From positions 39,289,063-39,353,062 of the forward strand of contig OZ017795.1 of the NCBI GenBank assembly GCA_963969395.1: 64,000 nt of DNA, given 5' to 3'. The first letter of the stretch is position 1; each line of letters opens with the position of its first letter. Under the pieces are notes generated by a model. The model worked only from the letters and a program-made list of their open reading frames with translations, did not search any database and was not told the DNA's origin. A program made the translations under genes and the position numbers. Shown here one piece after another: positions 37,293 to 48,699 of the stretch. The DNA comes from Pseudoscleropodium purum. Taxonomy: Eukaryota; Streptophyta; Bryopsida; Hypnales; Brachytheciaceae.

Positions 37293-37399
37293 TGTTTCTG
37301 TAAAAACTTCTTCTGTTTCTTCTTCAAATTTGTCTGCGTTTGTAGCGTCTTCTTCAAAAAGATCATTTTAAATTTTTGTTTGAAGATGTATGGCAAACA

Positions 37400-37950
37400 A
37401 ACTATTTCATAAAGGACAAATTTGAACATTTAATTCTTTATACAATGAAGTATTCAACAAATCTTTTAGTGCTAATATAATCATATTGGGACGTACATTT
37501 CCAAACATAAAAGGAGATTTATACACTAAGCGATGTTTTAGGACTCCTATTGTACTACCATCTTTAGGTAAACAAGGAAGGATTGATTGTGTTTTATCAA
37601 TATTTGCTGAAACATTTATAATACTCCCATGCATTTTATATTGACCATAATTATGTAGTTTATAAATTTGAACAAAAGCTTGGCGTGGTGAAATCAATCT
37701 TTCTTCTAAAATAGTAAGTTGCTTGATAGATGATATAATCAAATTTCTATGTATATTTTTAGGTGCAAAATATATTGGAATTTTATTTTATTTAATCGCA
37801 TTTAAACATTGATTGCAAACATACAATGACTCATTGGTAAATAAGTTAGAATCACATTGTAATAAAGATTTTATTGTTTCTTGCAATGAGAGTTTTATTA
37901 AACTGCAAAATTTCAAAAAATTTAATCTTTGACATGCAAAACATACATAA
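37400..37950 (-). pseudogene. Helitron zinc finger and DUF6570-like region
   Basis: After a frameshift near a nine-A run (about 38,030) the ORF continues with CFACQRLNF and, about 40 residues later, YVCNQCLNAI, forming a CxxC...CxxC finger. It then reads IPIYFAPKNI...KQLTILEERLISPRQAFVQI and KMHGSIINVSANID. This is the conserved block preceding the Rep domain in Helitron proteins (LTxLEERLIxPRxxFxQI, then GxIVNVPxD). One in-frame stop lies before the LEERL part. Confidence 0.7.
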
Positions 37951-38296
37951 AAATTGGCACATCATTTATTTCTTCAATTAATTTAATAAATGTATTTTGG
38001 TTGTCAATAGTGATTTATTGTCTTTCTTTTTTTTTGCCTTGTTTTGATTTATTTAATGAATTTTTACTAAGATTGCTTGTTTTCTCTATTTTTTTATTAA
38101 CAATTTTTAAATGTTTCAAAATTTGAGTGATTTTGTTTTTTGAGTCTATCTTAATTGTTTTTAAATTATTTTCTTCTAATGTCATTGAAATAGTTTCAAA
38201 ATTAGTATTTTCAACAACTTTAGTTTGAATCTGATTTTGTATGATATCATTTTCAATACTATTGAATTTTGTAATATTTCCTACATCAATTTCTTT

Positions 38297-39439
38297 TTAA
38301 TGTTTTATATACTTTAAGCGTTTAATAACTTGACTATTTGTTAATTTACAATTTGGAAAAAGTTCAAAAAAACAATTTGCTTTATTTTCAAAACTATTAA
38401 ACGTTAAATCATTTAAAAGTGTTTGAATACAAGAATCATATTCTTTCCAATTTATATAAGATCGTTTTCTATTTTGCATAATATTTATTTTACTATTCAG
38501 ATTTTCAAAATTATTTTTATTGTTTTCAAGGTAACTAATACTTGTATTGATTTCTTTCTTTATTTTTTGTTTTAATAAATTGATATGTTTAATTATTTGT
38601 TGGATAGTAATATTTAAATTGTTATAGGAAGACATAAATATTTTTTCTATTTTTCTATTAATTAAGCATGGATTGTTTATTAAATTTTTTATTTTATCAT
38701 TCATCTCAACTGACTAATGTAGCCTTTTAGGTTTTTTCATTTCATGATTTATGTTGTAACAATTATTGATTATAATAGGATTTTCAAAATAAATATTAGG
38801 TATTTCAAATTGTGTTATGTTTGTTTTTTGTTTTGAATTCCATTGAATTTGCATATGTTCTTTTATTGATTCTTTAAGATTATTGTCTTCATATTCTAAA
38901 TCTAAATCTATAATTTCATTTTGTGTGATTTCAATTGGTACATGAACAAATCTTAAACTATCAACAATTTCGGTTGGTTAAAAATGATTATCTCCAAAAG
39001 CTATATGCAATATTTCATTACCAAACTCTCTACCAAAAGTACTAAATATTATTCCATTTGATTTATTCCAAACACTAATTTATTTTTTCAAATAAACTAA
39101 TATCCATTTAATTGTAGTAAAATCACCTCACAATCCACCGATAGTTGCACTTACTGACATTTTCTCTATGTATTGATGTTCATTTAAAACTATTCCATTG
39201 TGTAAATCATGTAGAAAAGATTCATTCAATTCCTTTGATCGAGTTTTACATGCTTTTGGAGTGTTTATTGCTATCCATTCTTTTAAATGATGCACTACGT
39301 TTATTCATAAATTTGTTGATGATTCAGTATATTGTAGTAAATATGCAACAGAATCAAATAAACAATCTCCTATGTTATATTTGTAATTTGTATTGCGTTG
39401 TAAATTATAATGTTTCAATTTCTCATCTAATTTTGCCAT
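38297..39439 (-). pseudogene. OTU-type cysteine protease domain and Lys/Asn-rich linker (N-terminus of the Helitron polyprotein)
   Basis: Reads from ATG at 39439. The catalytic cysteine region is YNIGDCLFDSVAYLL. Then come EWIAINTPKAC, a helical segment ending HQYIEKMS, and ATIGGL(stop)GDF, where OTU proteins have an aromatic residue, often Trp. A FGDNHF(stop)PTEIVD segment corresponds to the catalytic histidine block. The frame is unbroken by indels over 1.1 kb but interrupted by TGA, TGA, TAA, TAA and TAG. A Lys/Asn-rich, possibly coiled segment follows (38704-38297), ending at a further TAA. OTU domains have been reported in some Helitrons; their role, possibly polyprotein or ubiquitin cleavage, is unproven. 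The canonical Asp three residues before the Cys is Ile here. Confidence 0.6.
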
Positions 39440-39806
39440 ATTAACATATCAAATACAAAATTTTCCACAAATTGTACAAACCTATACAAAGTTATTACAG
39501 TACAAATATACAAACATATAAATAAACAAATGTACAAATGTACAAATATACAAATAAATCTGCAAAACAATATAGAAATATTAGTTTGATAAAACAAATT
39601 TATTCAAGTGTAATTCAAAAAAAAGTACAATCTAGATAGAGTCACTTCTTGTTGTTTTTATCAATTGTATCACTCCATTTCCGCTTTATACTTTGACGGG
39701 AATGTGATGGTCATCCAATGATATCTACAGAAGTTGGATTGACATCTTCCACAGAAGGTAGAGTCACGTCTTCCACAGAAGTTGGAATAGAAGACAGAGG
39801 TGTACA

Positions 39807-41099
39807 CTAAGAAGAAACAAAATCTAAACTATTATTTGCTAAAACTAACTCACTACACAATGATTCATTTGCATGAAGTTCTTCAAAACCAACCGACTGT
39901 GAAGTTGGCGTCAATTGAAATTTTCCAATAATGTGAATCTTTGATAAGATTTTAATTTGAACCTTTTTCATTTCACTCAGAAATTCTACTCCAGACATAT
40001 GCACAATAGCTGACAACCAAAGTCCTTCAATAGACACTTCAGTCTCTCCTACATTGTCTTTTGTACTAATTTTACCTTCCAAAAAAGGTTGTTGTTTTGT
40101 TGCTTGGTTGCGTTGGCAATTCTTGCAAAAATACTCCCCAATAGATACAACTGTTACATTTGCTAATTGACAAATTGAACAAACGCGCTTGAAAGGCAGA
40201 ACAATTGGATTGATAATTGATAATTCACCAACAATCTACAAAATTTAGAAACTAATATTTTAAATAAAAATAAAAACAAAAAAACAAAAACATTTACAAC
40301 ATAGATACATACCTCTCTCACATTCTCAGATGAGGTGCCACAGTTTGTAATTTGGGTATGAATGTTGGTCAATTGAGCACGCTCTTTTTCATCAATCATA
40401 GGAGTGACAATCGTGTAGGCTTCAATTTTCAAAAAACAATCATATTTTGATATTACACTCAAATGCTTGAACATTACAAGCACACACTCTCCAACATTAA
40501 AACTTTCTTGAATTTTTGAATAGTCCTTCTGAAATGCTTGTGTGAAACCAATTGTATCATGGTCATTGTGAGTGAGTCTGTCAGCAACAAGTATTTGAAA
40601 CATATCCTGATAATGACCCTTGATCCCAACTACAATTGCACTGAAAGTAGCCACTAGAAAGTTCTCATGACATTATTTCTTGAAATCTTTTATAGAATTC
40701 TTTGTATAAAAAAGAAGGAGGAATCCTGAGACAAATGGAGGAAGAACTATTATATGAGTAGTAGATTGAATGAAAATGACCCATGGCATGTCTCTTTTTT
40801 GAAATCCACCATCACTTTTGGGTTTCATAGCAAAATTTTCTACCCTCACGTAGTTCCCTAGTTAGAGTTTGGTTTTGATAGTGTTCTATGAGAGGTGTAC
40901 AAAGGGACAAAGTGATAGTTGTCAAACACTCTCTATCTATTATGTCACAGTGTAAGTAAGTATAACCACGATCTTTCATTTTGTTTACACAAATATAATC
41001 AAAGGTACCGTATCAACTCAAAATCTTTCCTTCAAATGTTACATCTCCAATATTCTTGTCTATTTGTACAATAGGCAACACCATTTTACTAGTAGCCAT
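39807..41099 (-). pseudogene. RPA1-like ssDNA-binding protein of the Helitron
   Basis: Starts ATGGCTACTAGTAAAATGG (minus) at 41099. After an early in-frame TGA and a frameshift come NYVRVENFAMKPKSDGGFQK and WVIFIQSTT, as in the N-terminal OB fold of plant RPA70-like proteins. The next open stretch (40654 downward) includes ATFSAIVVGIKGHYQDMFQI and a second OB-like fold. A 77-bp GT-AG intron (40312-40236) joins it in phase to the last exon (40235-39807). That exon has a four-cysteine ribbon, CSICQ...FCKNCQ, like the zinc finger of the RPA1 C-terminal domain. Plant Helitrons are known to carry such RPA-like genes, thought to coat single-stranded DNA during rolling-circle transposition. The stops and frameshift make it non-functional. 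Confidence 0.7.
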
Positions 41100-42221
41100 T
41101 GCAAACGAAAGACAGAAAAAACTTATAAGCAATCAATGAACAAAAGAAGAGCAAAAGAAGAGATGAAGAAGTTTGAACAAGCTTGAAGAAGAAAACAATA
41201 GAAAAGAGCATTGTAGAAGAAAAGAAGAGAAAAATAGGAAATGAAGAAGCTTGTAGAAACTAAAAGGTCAACCACTCTTTTTTAGATAATATTCCACCAC
41301 ACAACTGTGACAATGACTATTGTCCATTTCAAGCAAAAAATCTCATCAAATTCGACGGACTAGCATTTTCATTACATCCTAAATAAGGATCTTAAATTGG
41401 ATTTATTGCAAAAAATCTCATTGAAGATATATAATCTATGTAAGTCTAACCTATATAAGTCTAACCTATTTACATAATTCAATGAATCTCTGGAACTTCA
41501 AATTGGTAGAAGCTTCTTTGAAAAATTCAGAAATTAAAAAAAAAATTATTTAAAATTATTTAGAAGAAATAAAAAAATTGAAAAAAAGAAAAGGCCAGAG
41601 AAGAAATCTGACTAGTCATACCTCTCTCATCAAGAAAAATTAAAATAAAAAAAAATTAATTAAATTTTTTAAAATTAAATTTCAGAGAAGAAGATAATTG
41701 AATCTATATCATTAGTCCAAATCATTCTACAATGTGAAAAGGGTTGTAGATAAGATTTAGATACTTAGAAGCCAAAGTCGATGCAAAGTTGTTGTCATAG
41801 TCTGTGTCCAAAAGGACAGAGCCAATAAATCAAGAAGTGAATGCTTTGGTAGATTTTATCCAAAAATTCAAATTGTTACCTGAGAATCGTAACCCTGAAA
41901 GGGTTAAGGGTATTGGGGTGGGTACACGCAGGGCCAAGAACCGTAGCCCGATCCGGGCCTCAATTGGAGCTCACAGGTTCCATCGGGCAGCATGGGAGAA
42001 GTTTCTCGGGCAGGCAGCCCAGCCTCCTCTGTAAACCCTAAACCCTAAACCCTAAAACCTAGCAATGTTTTTCTTGATTAGTGCTGTCTGGGCAATCCGG
42101 AAGCCTGGGGTTTGTTTGCGGGGTTTATGAATCAATCTCTTCGAAGGGTTGGAGTTGACGGATTTGGTCGACGCGTGGTGAAGTCTTTTTTCTTTAGAGG
42201 CAGAAGCCAATTTCGTGAGCC
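41100..42221. promoter_or_regulatory. Spacer between the Helitron and UTP11, with telo-box and site II motif
   Basis: The distal part (41,100-41,800) is A/T-rich and gene-free; a missed Helitron end may lie here. The proximal part is GC-richer and promoter-like. A run of AAACCCTA repeats (42,033-42,056) is a plant telo-box. About 12 bp upstream, AGCCCA (42,016-42,021) is the reverse complement of TGGGCT, a site II element. Telo-box plus site II pairs are known in promoters of plant ribosomal-protein and ribosome-biogenesis genes, which fits UTP11 directly downstream. Confidence 0.65.
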
Positions 42222-42902
42222 ATGTCTTCGCTGCGGAAAGCGAACAAGGCCGCGGTGGGCGGGCGCGCTCACAAGGAGCGGTCGCAGCCTGGCTTCCGTG
42301 CACGCTTTGGTCTGCTCGAGAAGCACAAGGACTATGTGTTGCGAGCGAAAGATTTCCACAAGAAGCAAGAGAACCTCCAGAAGTTGAAGGAGAAAGCGGC
42401 GAATCGGAACCCCGATGAGTTCTTTTTCAAGATGATCAACTCCCAGACCGTGAAAGGGGTTCACCGTGGCGAGACTGGCGCGAAAGTGTACACGGAGGAG
42501 GAGCTGAAGCGGTTGAGGTCACAGGATGCTGGGTATTTGGTAAGTAAGGCGCAGAGTGAGATTAAGAAAGTGGAAAGGCTGCGGTCGTCCGTCCTTCCTT
42601 TGAGCGCAAACACGAACAGGCATGTGTTTTTTGTGGGGGACGGTGATGAAGTTGAGGACACGCGGGAGAGAGTGGTGAATCGGCCGGCGGAACCTTTTCA
42701 AGTACCCAAGGTTCGGAAAAAATTGAACAAGGAGATGCATGAGCGGAGTGAGCGGGCTGCGAAACTTAAGGATATGGCCTCTGCGGTGGAGGTGCAGAAG
42801 CAGGTGAGTGGGAAGGGCAGGAAAAGGAAACTTCGACCCAGTGAATTGGAAAAACCTTCCCAACAGCAGGTGTACAGATGGAAGACCGAGAGAAAAAGGT
42901 GA
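42222..42902 (+). CDS. UTP11: UTP11, U3 snoRNP (SSU processome) protein
   Basis: Single exon, 226 residues, close to the family norm. The N-terminus MSSLRKANK...AHKERSQPGFRARFGLLEKHKDY and the next block RAKDFHKKQENLQKLKEKAANRNPDEFFFKM are family hallmarks, as are LRSQDAGYLVSKAQSE and the HVFFVGDGDEV segment. The C-terminus is basic (KGRKRKLRPSE...YRWKTERKR). It acts in the nucleolus as part of the U3-containing SSU processome for 18S rRNA maturation. The start has good context (GAGCCATGTC), with the telo-box promoter about 170 bp upstream. It converges on chloroplast FBPase. Confidence 0.97.
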   Translation: MSSLRKANKAAVGGRAHKERSQPGFRARFGLLEKHKDYVLRAKDFHKKQENLQKLKEKAANRNPDEFFFKMINSQTVKGVHRGETGAKVYTEEELKRLRSQDAGYLVSKAQSEIKKVERLRSSVLPLSANTNRHVFFVGDGDEVEDTRERVVNRPAEPFQVPKVRKKLNKEMHERSERAAKLKDMASAVEVQKQVSGKGRKRKLRPSELEKPSQQQVYRWKTERKR

Positions 42903-44212
42903 TTTTGTAATTAGGTTCTAGCTACTTAGTTCAGCTATGAGGCATTTACGAGACGTAACAGCAGTTCATGGAAAGCTTTTCATGCTACCCTCCATTTTTT
43001 TTATCGCAATATGGATGCTTACATCAATGACTGCAAATCAGGTCAGTTGAGCAGACTCTGTTTCGGCTTCAGAATTTGGAGGTTCCCATCTGTCAAAACG
43101 AAACAGTGGGGATATTTGGAAAAGAGAGTAGCAGAAGTAGGGATGCTTGGAAGCACTTACAGCTCATTGGAAATGAAATTGAATCGATTATGTAATAGCA
43201 GTGTCGATAACGTTTTCCTGGCCTCTAAGTGCTCCACCCCAACCCGTGGCGTCGTCGTCAGTAGCGGATAGCGATCTTCTGATAGTGCTCGTAGTGTAGA
43301 CCAGGAGTTTGTGGCAATGATGTGCATCGCCTCCGACAATCTGGTGATGGAAGTGCGGAAGTTTTTCGGCACCTTGCATCCTCCGACCTTGTAATGACGA
43401 AGAGTCTATGTCATGCACACTGTAAATATCAATGAAAGATTGTTTGCTGTGGTGAAGAGCGCCTGGAACTATCCGTTGCAAGATGCATCGGAGGATTAGG
43501 GTTCCTTTAAAATGTTGGAACCACCGAAACCCTAACTCTTTAAACTGGTGATCCATGACGATTTCGACCATGGATGGAATGAAATGCGGATTGGGTCTCT
43601 GGAAGAAAGGGCTGTTTGGTGCTGGAAGGACTACGGCCATAATCAACCTCCCCATGCTGCCCCATGGTCCATGAAAAACACCATTTCCTTTTATTGATTC
43701 ATCTCTGCTAAAACCTAATGACATTCAAACATTTTCTCAAAGAAACCTTGTGACTGGACGAAACCTTTTGTTGTTGTCAGATTGCAACAGGCTTCATTCC
43801 AGTTTTATTTAACATCAAAGTTTTGTTGTTTGTTGCCATCAAAATGTGAAGCTACAGTTATCCTCAAACAAGAGATAACGCTACTTACACAAACATCTCG
43901 CAAATAAGAGATTAGAGATACTACATTACATTACATAGTGTAAGAATACAGAGCTCACTGCCTAAAGCAGCAGAGCAGACTACCTTAAACCTGCACTTCG
44001 TCATTACCACATTGGTTTCACGTTCACAACCCCGTCTTGAATGGTGCTGAGAACTAAGTCAGTACACTCCCAACAGGAGGAATCGAGTTCAGCTCCCCTA
44101 CGATGATCAAAGCAATTGCCTACAGACCTAAGCGAGTCATCCCCTTAATAATTTACAATTACTATCTAAACAAAACTCTAAAAGAGAAACTAAGTTGAAT
44201 GGTGTCGACAAG
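42903..44212. other. Spacer between convergent UTP11 and FBPase; unresolved ORFs
   Basis: Contains both 3' flanks. A 178-codon minus-strand ORF (43,724-43,188) and short plus-strand frames here (for example SSDSARSVDQEF up to HPPTL before a stop at about 43,395) have gene-like composition but no recognised domain or splice partners. I make no gene call. Confidence 0.4.
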
Positions 44213-47200
44213 TTAAGCAAGGAAGGATTCGAGCTTCTCCACTTCCTCCACGCTACCCACATACAGAGGCACTCGTTGATGAACCTGGACGCAACATCCA
44301 AGACCCCAAACAATCAGGTCAGAAGCTCTGAATTTGAATAAAATTCAAAAACAAAAAAAACAAAAAACAAAAAACAAAATAGAAGTCAATAGGGAGACTT
44401 CACAAGTTCAAAAAGACTGGTCATTCATTGAAATGATATTATGTTCCAGTCAGGAGGTTCACCCAAATTACTGGAATTCATTGCTAATAACTGAATTTAG
44501 CCAAGTTGAGTAAACTCCCGGGATATAACAAGATATGATTTCCCCTAGCGATCCCCTATAGAAACAACATTAGAAAACTACAATGTGGTGTTTCAACCAA
44601 ATCAAGAGGCTGAAACATCATCCCAAAATAATTTTTTGATGGCTTTCTCAACATGTTTTAACAGGGGGTTTGCTCTAGTAATGATACTCTCTCGGTGAAG
44701 ATTCCACCACCAGCCCAAGTTAATGCCCAGGATTTGAACAAATCAGGCAAGAAACATTGAATTCAAAATCTTAAAAAGAATATTAAACCAAAACTGAAAC
44801 ATATAAACAAGATACCAAGTTTTTAATAAAATTACGATTGTTTCAGGAACTTTTCAACATCATAAAAGAAATCATCTCCAAAAGATCTCCATGACCGTAA
44901 AGATGAATTCGAATGATCTTTATTACCACTTGGACACCACCCTATGAATCACGAAGAAAATTCTCTTTACGCTGTTGTCTACACGTTCCTGAAATGGTCA
45001 AATTTTACAGAAAACCTTCATACTTACGAGTTCCAGTTTCGGTTCTCTGTTTTGGTTCTTCTTGTTTAAGTTTCAATTGAAAGGTTCTTGCCTAATCTAT
45101 TTGAAATCCTAGACATTCGACATAAGTATAGTGATCCTCATGCTGGGGTCACACAGGAAAAGAAACAAGAGTTTTTGAAAAGTTTCTCTTCAAACCAGCC
45201 GGTCTACAACGTTGGCTTAAAAAACCCAAAACACACAAAACATGTGCCCATAAGAAGTTGTTTTCCTTTGATGTTACTATTCACACTAGTTTCCTTTGCA
45301 TGTGTCATTTGCCTTCCGTCAAAATAAGAAACTATAGTGAGAAACAACGTTTTCAAAGATCATGAACCCGGAGTTCTTGGATGGAGTTTACAAACAGAAA
45401 AGTTAGTTGACATTAGGAGTCAATCATAAGAGGATATTTGTCTTTAATTTTACTATTCACACTGGTTTTCCTTTCCATGTGTCACTTGTCTTTCGTCAAA
45501 CTAAGAAACAACGGTGGTTTTCAAAGGTCACGAAACCGGTGCTTTTGACTCGATTTTACAAAACAACAAAAAATAGCCAACATGAGGAGATCCTTCGGCA
45601 AGATGCCAAGCCGCACAGCCGGTTCCATTTGCTGTGTGGCCCGGCCTTCAAAGAAAGAGAATCTTCACTAATCCAAACTCCCCGCTGCAGCATGTTGACA
45701 ACAACCCTGCTGATAAAAATTCAAAAGAGGATACAAGGGAAACAAAATTGTCAAGGCGGGAGAGGATTGCCAAAGTACCTGCTCCGGCAGAATATCCAGA
45801 ATTCGATGTTGTCCATCGGATCCTTTCCCCCCAGCCTGCTCCGCCAAGTAGCTCATGGGCGCACACTCATACAGCAACCTCAGCTTCCCCGTCTTGCTCT
45901 TGGAGTCCTTCGGGTAACCATAGATCCCTCCATACAACATAGTTCTGTGAAAGTCCCCTACAAGACTACCAATGTAGCGTGCGGAGTAAGGCTTCCCCGA
46001 AGGCCCCGGCTCCTTCAAGCTGTCCACGTACTTCTTCAGGTTGTCGTCCCAGAGGGCGTAGTTGCCCTCGTTCATGGAGTAAATCTTGCCCGACTTGGGG
46101 ATCTGGATCTTGTCGTGGGTGAGAACGAACTCCCCGTACAGAGGGTCCAAAGTGAAGCCGTAGACGCCGTCGCCCACGGACAAAACCAGGATCACCGAGC
46201 TGGAGTACATGCAGTAGCCTGCGGAGAGCAAGTTGCTACCGGGTTGGCACACGTTTACCACACAATTCTCCGCCACCTCGTCGATCTGAGGAAGAAGAAG
46301 CAGAAGAATATTTCTACGTGAGAATTCATTTGGGGACACTGCAGCGAGATTTCGTGCTTTTAAAGTGACCTATTGTGAAACATCAATATCGCTAGAATCA
46401 GTGAAGAACGTTGCATGCGTTGGTTTGGAATTAATGAACTAAATAGAGTTTGTTATTTGATCATCTGAAAAGTGCTTAAACAAAAGGAAACCCCATATTA
46501 GCCACTGAAAAGCGCTTAAGAAAGATAAGGCCCAATTTCGGACTCTCGGGTTGGCACACATTCTCTGCGAGCTCATCAATCTGTGGAAGTATCAAATATT
46601 GCGGTTTAATAGTGGAAACTAGCCCTGAAGGACAGAGGTTGATCATGTAATTTAGACAGGGTCATCCTCATTATCGCTAGAATGAGTGAGGGACAAACAT
46701 TGCTGGTGTTTGATCAAACAATCAATGAAATTTAACCAAAGAACCCCTGTGATACAGTCAAAAGAGCTAAGAAATACCGGAGTTCCAATTTGGGCTTCTT
46801 GGTCCTTTAGGAGTGGACAGGAGATGGCGACGTCTGTGACAGATAACCAGGAATTAGGGTTTGTGGAAGAATTGAACTTACGGTGGGATCCTCTCCCAGA
46901 TTCGTCAAGCACTCTTCGTTTGGATGGTAAATGCCCCAAATGGAGCCCGTAGACACGGCCGCGTCGATGTTGGAGGAGCCGTCGAGCGGGTCGAACACCA
47001 CAATGTAGTTCCCGGAGTAGCTCTCCTCCACCGCCACGGGGATGTCTTCTTCTTCGGAGGCGATGATACCCGTCCGGCCACTGGAACGCAGACAGCTCGA
47101 AAACACCTGCCAGGCATATCACCACAATCATCAACGAGGAACAATTGCTCGCACTATGGACGCTAAATTCCCAAAACTATGTGAATTACAGGAGACACTG

Positions 47201-48268
47201 TCTCAAAGATTGCGCCGACAGCCCTCCAGCAATTGCACAATCATACTCCGCTGCTGAGCAAAATTCTCTAAAATTATCAATATCGTCACATTATTTCAAA
47301 ATGGCGAAATCTCAAGAAATTGGCGAGTTTCCAGATGCCCATCTCGAACCTCAGATCAATACTATTATTTTATTTGAACTCTATTCACTTCAATGCCACA
47401 ATTTCCACTCTCTGGACAGTCGAATTTTTGCGATTTTTTCTGTACATTTTCAGTATCCCGTGTTCTTGAGCTGCAGCCTCTCAAATGTAATTGAATAACA
47501 AAGAAAAATAGTGCAATTTGATGCTGAGCAAGCGATATTCTTCGCAACCATGTTTGGAAAAAATCTGTAATAGAGCTCCCAGCACTTCAATGTCACAATC
47601 TCCACGCTTTGAACGGTCGAATTTTCGCGATGTTCTCTGTTCATTTTCAGTATCCCGTGTTCTTGAGATGTCGCCTCTCAGATGATATTGAAAAACAATG
47701 AAACAGAGTGCAAATTGATGCTGAGTTACAAAGCGAGAGCACCATTCTTGTCAACGATTTCTCCGACATGCCCAATTTTGACCGCCAATGCGATAGATCT
47801 CAATTGCGTCCCCAATTCAGTTACCTCATTCGAGATGACATCCAGCTTCTTCTGATCCTCGCCCTGAATATTGGCCGCCCCCTGCAACCCCGTCATATTC
47901 GAAATGCCTGCTCTCTGCACCAACGACGCAATCTGCTTACACGCCAGCGCAATGCTCGACAACACGATGGTGAGTTCGCCATCAATCGCCCCCGCCTGCT
48001 CCTCCTTGAGCAACCACGTGGTGAGCGTGGTAATATCATACTGACTCTTCTGCTGCTCCTGCCTCTTGGGCGCTGCAGCTTCAGCAGCTACAGCAGCTCT
48101 GACGACGACTCCAGTTGCACGCTGCTTCCGCAAGCTCAGAATTGGCTTGTTGCCGGGCGCGAGGCTGACGACGGAGCTCGTAGAGAGGCTTGTGGCGCGG
48201 GTGGGGTCGTCGCAGGGGACCCGGGCGAGTGGAGTGGATAGGAGAGAGCGCGTGGTTGCCATCGCCAT
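44213..48268 (-). CDS. FBP: Chloroplast fructose-1,6-bisphosphatase, redox-regulated type
   Basis: Four exons in transcription order: 48268-47825, 47106-46882, 46285-45779 and 44284-44213; GT-AG, all phase 0, 415 residues. It converts fructose-1,6-bisphosphate to fructose-6-phosphate in the stromal Calvin cycle. The first ~65 residues form a Ser/Thr/Arg-rich transit peptide. Then come TTWLLKEEQ, KKLDVISNE, the catalytic metal motif FDPLDGSSNID, GYCMYSSSVILVL, the substrate-binding NEGNYALWD and YIGSLVGDFHRT, and YGGIYGYP. The C-terminus is HQRVPLYVGSVEEVEKLESFLA. The regulatory loop cysteines of the thioredoxin-f-controlled isoform are present (NEECL and ENCVVNVCQPG). The start chosen is MAMATTRS; an in-frame ATG at 48385 would add 39 residues. 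Introns 1, 2 and 3 each carry an internal duplication. Confidence 0.95.
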
Positions 48269-48699
48269 AGCTTGAGCTGCAAAAATTTCTGCAACAACAA
48301 TTCGCTGGAGGGGAAACACTTGACGGGAGAGAGACGAGCGTGGGAGATCAGGGGCGTCGGGGAAGCGCTGGTCGCTGTGCGACACTGGTTATTGGGTGGA
48401 CATGGTTCCTATTTTTCTCAATAAAAAGCTTATCCACAAGCAGTTCTGGGCCTTCGGCTGGCTACACTGAGATGTCCCATTTAGGTGAAAACACCCAAAA
48501 CCATCAAAATAAGCAATTCAGCATAGATGGAGGCACCTTTTTTTTAGGAAATTTTTTTTTTCTGTAGTATTAGGAATTGAAAATCATGAATTGAATAAGG
48601 TATGTAATTGTTATGAATTTTCAAAGTGGAAGCTTCTTAGATAGGGAATTACAACTTGTCATCAAAAGGGATATTAGCAAGATTTTAAGACAAGCATTC

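Larger units (their letters stand above)
31562..41099 (-). mobile_element. Degenerate Helitron (Helentron/Helitron2-like), about 9.5 kb
   Basis: A single block of minus-strand pseudogenes with one element's content: an RPA-like ssDNA-binding protein (41,099-39,807), then one long decayed ORF (39,439 to about 33,590). That ORF reads OTU protease, zinc finger, DUF6570-like region, Helitron Rep remnant, PIF1-type helicase and EEP nuclease. Two further same-strand ORF blocks follow (33,480-31,562). Helitrons are rolling-circle transposons; an EEP nuclease at the helicase C-terminus is typical of Helentron/Helitron2 members. Frames are broken by several in-frame stops and a few homopolymer frameshifts, and the Rep catalytic segment is missing, so this copy cannot be autonomous. 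Terminal hairpin and target site were not located; true ends probably lie up to several hundred bp outside the coding block. Whether the last two ORFs belong to the element is inferred only from strand and spacing. Confidence 0.8.

Noticed and set aside
31562..41099. Possible alternative genetic code, given conserved protein read through many stops
   Set aside because: All three stop codons occur, frameshifts are also present and a catalytic segment is deleted; the host genes use normal stops. Ordinary transposon decay explains it.
43188..43724. A 178-codon minus-strand ORF between UTP11 and FBPase
   Set aside because: Composition is gene-like but I could not find a domain, promoter or splice structure, and short frames on the other strand look equally plausible.
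45407..46339. A 304-codon plus-strand ORF
   Set aside because: It is the antisense shadow of FBPase exon 3 plus intron sequence; the minus strand has clear catalytic motifs.
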